Source: Gigaspora margarita (taxonomy: Eukaryota > Glomeromycota > Glomeromycetes > Diversisporales > Gigasporaceae). Taken from it: a stretch of DNA of 64,000 nucleotides. The notes under the pieces were generated by a model. That model was not told where the DNA came from. It worked only from the letters and a program-made list of their open reading frames with translations, and ran no database searches. Made by a program: the position numbers and the translations under genes. Shown here piece by piece: positions 58,874-64,000 of the stretch (positions are counted from its first letter, which is position 1; each line of letters starts with the position of its first letter). Where the stretch lies: assembly GCA_009809945.1 (NCBI GenBank), contig WTPW01000076.1:605181-669180 (forward strand). The letters are read 5' to 3'.

Positions 58874-61800
58874 TTAGTATTGGTCATAACCTGTCAATGA
58901 ACGATCATAGCCGTAAACGTATCCATCCCTATTACCATCCTCATTTTCGTTATGACTTAACCTGTTACCCCTCCCACCTAAATCTTGTGTATTACGGCTC
59001 ATTATAACATGATTGTCGTTTAGTAAAATGGAGGAATTATGATCATTGTTCATGGGAAATGTTATGTAGCTTGATGTTTGATCTTGATGAGGTGGAGAAT
59101 TTGAGTCTGATGATGATCTCATCATAGAAATTGACGAAGTGCTTGTTAAAGTAGGATGGCTAAACGAAGTAGAGCTGTTAATGTTTGCATCCGAAATTTG
59201 CTGATGTGGACTAGCACTAATTATTTCCCATTCTCTTAAATACACATTATCGGAACCTTGTTGAGAGAATCCCATCACATTTTGATTCCCATAATAATTT
59301 GAAGACGGAACTACAGGTGGTTCGGCAAGCGATCTACCCAAAGACGCCATAGTAGACATATTCATATATTGATGGTTTGACAAATCACCACTTTGAACAT
59401 GGTGACCAGGTGATTGTTGAAACTGTTGAGGAAACGGAGGGGATGGTTCTGGCGTAGGATTTATTTTAAATATCTGTGAGGAATCATGAGGCAACGAAGT
59501 TAAATAAGATGATGATATTGATTGATGTGAAATTTGGTCGACATATGTAGGTTTATGGGAAGCGGGTTGTGCCATTTGTTGGTGAGGTGATGGTACAGAT
59601 GTGGTATTTTTTAAAGTTTGTTTACTCGTACGGTTTTTTATTATTGGGGATTTTTTGGTTTTGATAACAGGTGTTGGGACCGACAGATTAGATTCACCTC
59701 TAATGTCAATTGGATCTTGCTGCGTTGGTGGAGGTGGAATAGGAACTACTTGAACTTGATCAACACAATCTAGTTTAATATAATCATTCTCGTTATCATC
59801 TAAACCACCCTTGATAGATTTTTGAGTCAAAACTTTAGGGCTCTCCATTCTAGATAATTGCGCATTGTACAAAGCTTTTAGCAGTTCATAACATTCTTTT
59901 AAACCGCAATTATTTAGATCACCTAGTCGAGTTTCCTTTACTGAATTGTCAAGAAATTCAAGGCATTTCTCCATATACATTTTTCCAATTTTATAAGAAT
60001 CTAAATCGCTCATGTTCATTAAATGTATTGAGGCAGCCTGTCCTACACAGTAAATAATAGCGGTAAAAGAGAATAATGTTTCTCGACTATGGGGTATGTG
60101 ACTGGTCAATTTTGTGATATTTATTGCAGCCTGATGGCATACGCTATGTGAATTAATATTCGGAAAATCATCTGTACCTATGTAAGGTTTGTGAAGAGAA
60201 ATGACAGCAGTATAATACATTTGGTGTAGAAAAGCAGTAAAAATTGATATTGGGGAATCTGATTCGTTAGTGGCGCTTGGATTATACTGTAAATGAGGAG
60301 GTAGAGCGAGCAACCAAGAACTTAAAGTGGCATCAATGGCTGGTAGTGTATTACGCAAAGATCCGGATTGAGAGAAGTAAGGTTTTGAGTGTAAAACATT
60401 ACCATATATTTTCATAAGCTTTGATATATGATAGTAATTGATAATTTCTTGTGTGTCATCACCATCTTCGTCGATCTCGTACGGCAATTTAGTGTTGTAA
60501 TCGTATATAGGAAGTGGTTTACTAACATTATCAATTATATATCAATATATAAAAATTATTGATATCAAAAGTAAAATTTTCAAGAAATACGGATATACCC
60601 AAGTGAAGCACATGCGAGTGTTTCTGCATTCATGACTGCCCAAAAAACTCTGGTCCTAATTGCTTTTTCAAGTTTACTAATAGGCCATTTCGAACAATCA
60701 CGGTGTAATCCCAAATCCATACACATCCTGACAGCCATTCCGATGAGAGTCCAGATACGGCAAGAATTTTTGGTCTTTAAGTTTGATAAATTTTAACAAG
60801 GTGTGCTAATAATGAAGCGAATTATTAGGATAAAGAAACTCACATCTTTTACACAAAAATGGTATAGACAACAAAGAGCCTAAAATTATTTAAAGTTCTT
60901 ATCAGTATAATGTTAAAAATAAAGAAAAAAATTGGGTTGATTATGTGACAAACCTGTACAGTGGAAAGGCGAGATCTGTCCATGAAATCATCAAGTAGGG
61001 CTGCGATTTATAAAATAAAATTTCCTGGATGAGAATGATCAAGATTAATAATTGGGGGAGTCAATAGAAATGGGACAAATTGTTTCTTTGAACTTTAAGA
61101 TAAATATCTCCACAACTATCAAACCAAATTTGATAAAAATTTTTTAGTTTAATTTTATATAGTTATAATAGAATTTAAAATAAAAAAAATCAAATTTTTT
61201 GATTTGGTATATTTTAATTTAAAATTTAAAACAAAATTCACTAAAAACGATTTGTCTCGTTTCTATTAACTTCCCCCCAATTATCGAAATAAGGATATTC
61301 TACCTAAAGCACGATCGAAAAAAACGTCACCGGAAGTTTCCGGTTTTTCTGGATCTGTGCGTGTTCTCGGATCATTTGAAAAAACACTCGCTAAAGCCAT
61401 CATAGAATTTAGTAATAAAATAGAAGGCTGGTTGCTTTTGTCTTTAAGCATCTTGAGAAATGTTTGCTTATGTATAAGTGGGGTTCGTGTCCCATAGCCA
61501 TGAGTAAAGAATATTTGCATCAAATGGTCAAACAGATCTTTTGGAGGTAATTCTTGTGGGCCTTTATAAGACTCTGGAAGTGGAGGTTCGACTGATCGTT
61601 GGAACTCTTCGGGAGTAATGCTACTACCTTCGTCATTAGTTTCAGATGGATCATCTTTAGTTATAGCATCAATAAATCTACTACTTTGTTTCAATGTAAG
61701 CGAAGACATTGAATCAACTAGCGTGATTGTTTGCAATTTTGTCATATTTACAGCATCGTGCACGTCAACCTCTGGATCTTCAATAGATTTATCTGGAAAT

Positions 61801-62281
61801 TTATTAATAATACTTTGCTGTTGAGCATCGGCACCTTCCAGGTATTTCGTTAAAACTTGTTCAATCTAATTGGTTTAGAATGTAATGATACTATAATAGT
61901 TATTAAACGAAAACTATTATCGCTAATAAAATACCTTGCTCAATCTATCATCGATTGTTTCTACATAACCCCGTTTGCTGCCTGGGTGACTATAACTACA
62001 TTCGCCGTTAACGGATTTACAATTTCCACAAATAGGATAATCACCGTCGCATTTAACATGCCTTTTTCGACAACGATCACAGGCATGACTGAAAAAAATT
62101 TTTGTCGTATTAGTTTTATGTAATTTAAGGTTGTCGGAGTTTATACAAATTTAATATGGGCGGCAAAAAGGTCTGAGCATAAATATTGAATGAACGACTA
62201 AAATTTTATATATGCAGTATAATAATAATACATATTTAGTTATTACCTTAGTCTCGCTCTCTTCTCCCGTTCTGCCGACAT
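58874..62281 (-). CDS. Zn2Cys6 fungal transcription factor with middle homology region, seven exons
   Basis: Predicted nuclear sequence-specific regulator of 885 residues. Exons on the minus strand: 62281-62247, 62088-61935, 61865-61304, 61000-60954, 60879-60844, 60774-60599 and 60521-58874. All introns are GT-AG, phases match at every junction, and the frame stays open to a TAA at 58876-58874. The start is the ATG whose 12-residue lead-in splices directly into the zinc cluster. The cluster is C15-x2-C18-x6-C25-x6-C32-x2-C35-x6-C42, including CDRCRKRHVKC, followed by a basic linker and a short heptad-like stretch (RLSKIEQVL). Residues about 172-430 match the Fungal_trans domain (PF04082), with landmarks STVQAL, LIGMAVRM, DLGLHRDCSKW and RTRVFW. 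Residues from about 590 onward are Pro, Ser, Asn and Gln rich and look disordered, as in activation regions. The regulated pathway cannot be assigned. This is the only gene here that looks intact. Confidence 0.93.
61051..61281. mobile_element. 231-bp mariner-like MITE inside intron 3 of the transcription factor gene
   Basis: Terminal inverted repeats of about 35 bp carry the core GTCAATAGAAA followed by GGGACAAAT, and the element is flanked by TA on both sides (61049-61050 and 61282-61283). Sister copies lie at 7646-7893 and 20323-20572. Intron 3 is 303 nt; removing the element and one TA leaves 70 nt, matching the 69-77 nt of introns 2, 4, 5 and 6. The internal sequence is AT-rich and also partly self-complementary. 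It encodes nothing. Confidence 0.88.
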
Positions 62282-62357
62282 TTTTTTGTTTAAAAAAAAA
62301 AAAAAAAAAGTGTATAATTCCGTAATTCCTGTTATAGAAGATTGTTTATCACTGCTC

Positions 62358-62371
62358 CATTTATATAAATT
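62358..62371 (-). promoter_or_regulatory. possible TATA-like element upstream of the transcription factor gene
   Basis: On the minus strand the sequence TTTATATAAATGG lies about 80 bases before the ATG at 62281. A T-rich tract (62289-62305 in minus orientation) lies between it and the start codon. In such AT-rich DNA a TATA-like match has little weight by itself, so this is only a positional candidate. Confidence 0.25.
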
Positions 62372-62612
62372 TCGGTATATAAATATAGTTAATTTTCCGT
62401 TTTCACTAATCAATAATATTGTTTTGTAATTCGCATTACTTCCAATAATTTATTTAATTAATTAATTATATATAAGTATATAATAAATTTGACATATGAA
62501 ATGCGCATTGCAATTTTCATTATTCTGGGACAACTGATAAAATTTAACCGGCAATTCTTTAGCCAATTCGGTGTCGGATATAAGGTATACAGTAGTCAAA
62601 TTACAATACGAC

Positions 62613-62670
62613 AGGGTGAAACCCGCGCTGAATTCTGCTATACAGATCACGTGAGGGTGAAATCCGCGTT
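62613..62670. promoter_or_regulatory. direct repeat of a GC-rich 17-mer upstream of the transcription factor gene
   Basis: AGGGTGAAACCCGCGCT (62613-62629) and AGGGTGAAATCCGCGTT (62654-62670) are repeated with a 41-base period about 330-390 bases upstream of the ATG. GC-rich words stand out in this AT-rich setting. Nearby sequence also contains CCGG and TCGG. Zn2Cys6 proteins commonly bind CGG/CCG triplets, so these could be control sites, possibly autoregulatory. They could equally be part of a repeat whose ends I did not find. Confidence 0.3.
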
Positions 62671-64000
62671 AATACTGTATATAAAAAAACACTACTAGCC
62701 AACGCGAATTTTACTCTAATCTGCTAATCAAAGCAGACCTATTACGATTATCTATTTTTTTATTTTTTATCTGTTATGTATCAAAACACCATAATGAAGA
62801 TTAATTAAAGATTAATAGATACAGTAAAGCACGAAATACAGTTGCTACCACGAAAAGCCATCAACTTTTAATTATAAAAGTTTTAAACTTTTATAATTTT
62901 TTTAAAATAAAATAAACTAAAAAAAAGTTTTTATGTATTTAATAGCTTTTTGATTAAACTATCAATCTACAAAAAAAATTTTTATTATCCGGCAAACTCT
63001 TATGATCATGGATTTATTTCTTGTTATTTTTTGATGTAATCATGTTTATTCGAATTAAAACTCTGCCAATCACGACTTGAGAATCGCTGACATGTGCCAC
63101 TGCGCGGCACTGTCAGCCAATCATTTGCCCGATTGGACAAATTTTGCGATATCTGATATTAATCGATGTATGATCAATATTTTATACGTATCTTTTAAGA
63201 AGTTTATATCAATTTAAAGTTATATATAGTTTAAAAATCTGGCGTTTATGTATAAAAAAAACAACAAAATTTAAGGGTAGCGTGAACGTAGATCATTTTT
63301 AGGGTGTCCAGGATTATGCGAAAGCATAATATGCGCATAATTTACCAATTTTTCGCATCGCATATGCTTCGCATAATCGAGAAAAAAAAAGCATAAATCA
63401 TGTGAATAAAATATGATTGGTTGTTGGGAGTATGTTACTTCATTTGGCAATGTCTTAAATTTGTAATTTTGGTGGCAGAATGTAAGTTCCGAAAAGTTTC
63501 AAAGTAGAAAATGAATGAACTTAAAATTTACCAATTCCATCTGTGACAAAAACAAATTTTGCAAAAATTCCATGCATTAAATTTATAATTTCTGCGTTGG
63601 TCATTTGCGTTGGTTATATAGAAATCTAGAATATTCTGCATTCAATTGGTCATTTAATTTTCAGATTATTTCAGACATTAAGCAAAAAATTTTCCCCCAA
63701 CCATGCTCGTATTTCAGGTTTATCTATTTTCTACATCAGAACTTTTCAGAAAGTATATATTTAAAGCCTTGTACTTATAAAAAAACTAAATAATTTATAA
63801 ATCCCTACTTTCAGCTAAAATTCCATACTATTTTTAATACATTCTGTGTTTACAATCTAATTCCATGATTTCTGTGATATTCTATGAAATGCAAAAAATC
63901 ACTGTTCCTGGTTGAGGCCAGTAAATATTTGAAAAATTCTCTAATTATATATAATATAAAGTAAATATGGATATTATGCCGCAGTTAAGTATTTTAGCTA

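Larger units (their letters stand above)
62306..64000. other. upstream intergenic region with repeat fragments, no gene seen
   Basis: No convincing coding sequence on either strand. At 63080-63112 a hairpin (arms CTGACATGTGCC / GGCACTGTCAG) with a following CCAATCA resembles the terminal region of Mutator-like elements elsewhere in the window. At 63305-63425 there is a self-complementary stretch rich in TATGCG/CGCATA, which looks like a MITE terminus. The last about 50 bases (63950-64000) match the terminus at about 27035 (AAGTA-ATATGG-TATTAT), so another repeat runs off the window. Confidence 0.4.

Noticed and set aside
1-64000. CRISPR arrays, bacterial operons, riboswitches
   Set aside because: The window is eukaryotic, with spliced genes; tandem repeats here have no regular spacer-repeat pattern.

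Overview
This is a strongly AT-rich eukaryotic window made almost entirely of transposable elements, with one gene that looks intact near the right end. That gene encodes a Zn2Cys6 (Gal4-type) transcription factor with a middle homology region, a combination found essentially only in fungi, and its GT-AG introns are mostly about 70 nt. Gene-poor AT-rich sequence full of DNA transposons, plus a decayed kinase-linker fragment of a type I recall from the expanded kinases of Rhizophagus and its relatives, suggest an arbuscular mycorrhizal fungus (Glomeromycotina). The genus is inferred from memory, not proven here.

Layout. 1-8.1 kb: repeat fragments, an unrecognised decayed coding stretch on the minus strand (0.5-1.9 kb), several miniature inverted-repeat elements (MITEs), and a long tRNA-headed SINE (3.45-6.1 kb) split by nested insertions. 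8.1-11.1 kb: a short LTR retrotransposon fossil without recognisable coding capacity. 11.6-15.4 kb: a repeat mosaic with an assembly gap. 15.4-22 kb: further MITEs and a minus-strand SINE with a perfect 17-bp target duplication. 22-29.4 kb: a hAT-type non-autonomous element, two palindromes of about 1 kb and nested palindromic elements. 29.4-32.9 kb: a decayed BED-finger hAT transposase gene. 33-39.7 kb: a deeply nested stack built inside one palindromic MITE. 39.9-42.2 kb: a Mutator-like element carrying a kinase-gene fragment. 42.8-48.1 kb: palindromic MITEs, a complete 1-kb SINE, and a MITE with internal tandem repeats. 48.6-55.6 kb: a 7-kb DNA transposon carrying a broken nine-exon gene for a P-element-like transposase. 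55.6-58.7 kb: A-rich repeats, a second SINE type, a second gap and a SINE tail. 58.9-62.3 kb: the seven-exon transcription factor gene on the minus strand, with a 231-bp MITE in intron 3. 62.3-64 kb: its upstream region and more repeats.

No operon-like or pathway-level organisation is present. The main biology is transposon nesting: several insertions can be dated relative to one another from exact target-site duplications (8 bp for hAT-like, 9 bp for Mutator-like, TA for mariner/pogo-like, 10-17 bp for SINEs). Several families are almost complete inverted repeats and would form long hairpin RNAs if transcribed. All identifications were made by eye; no database search was run.
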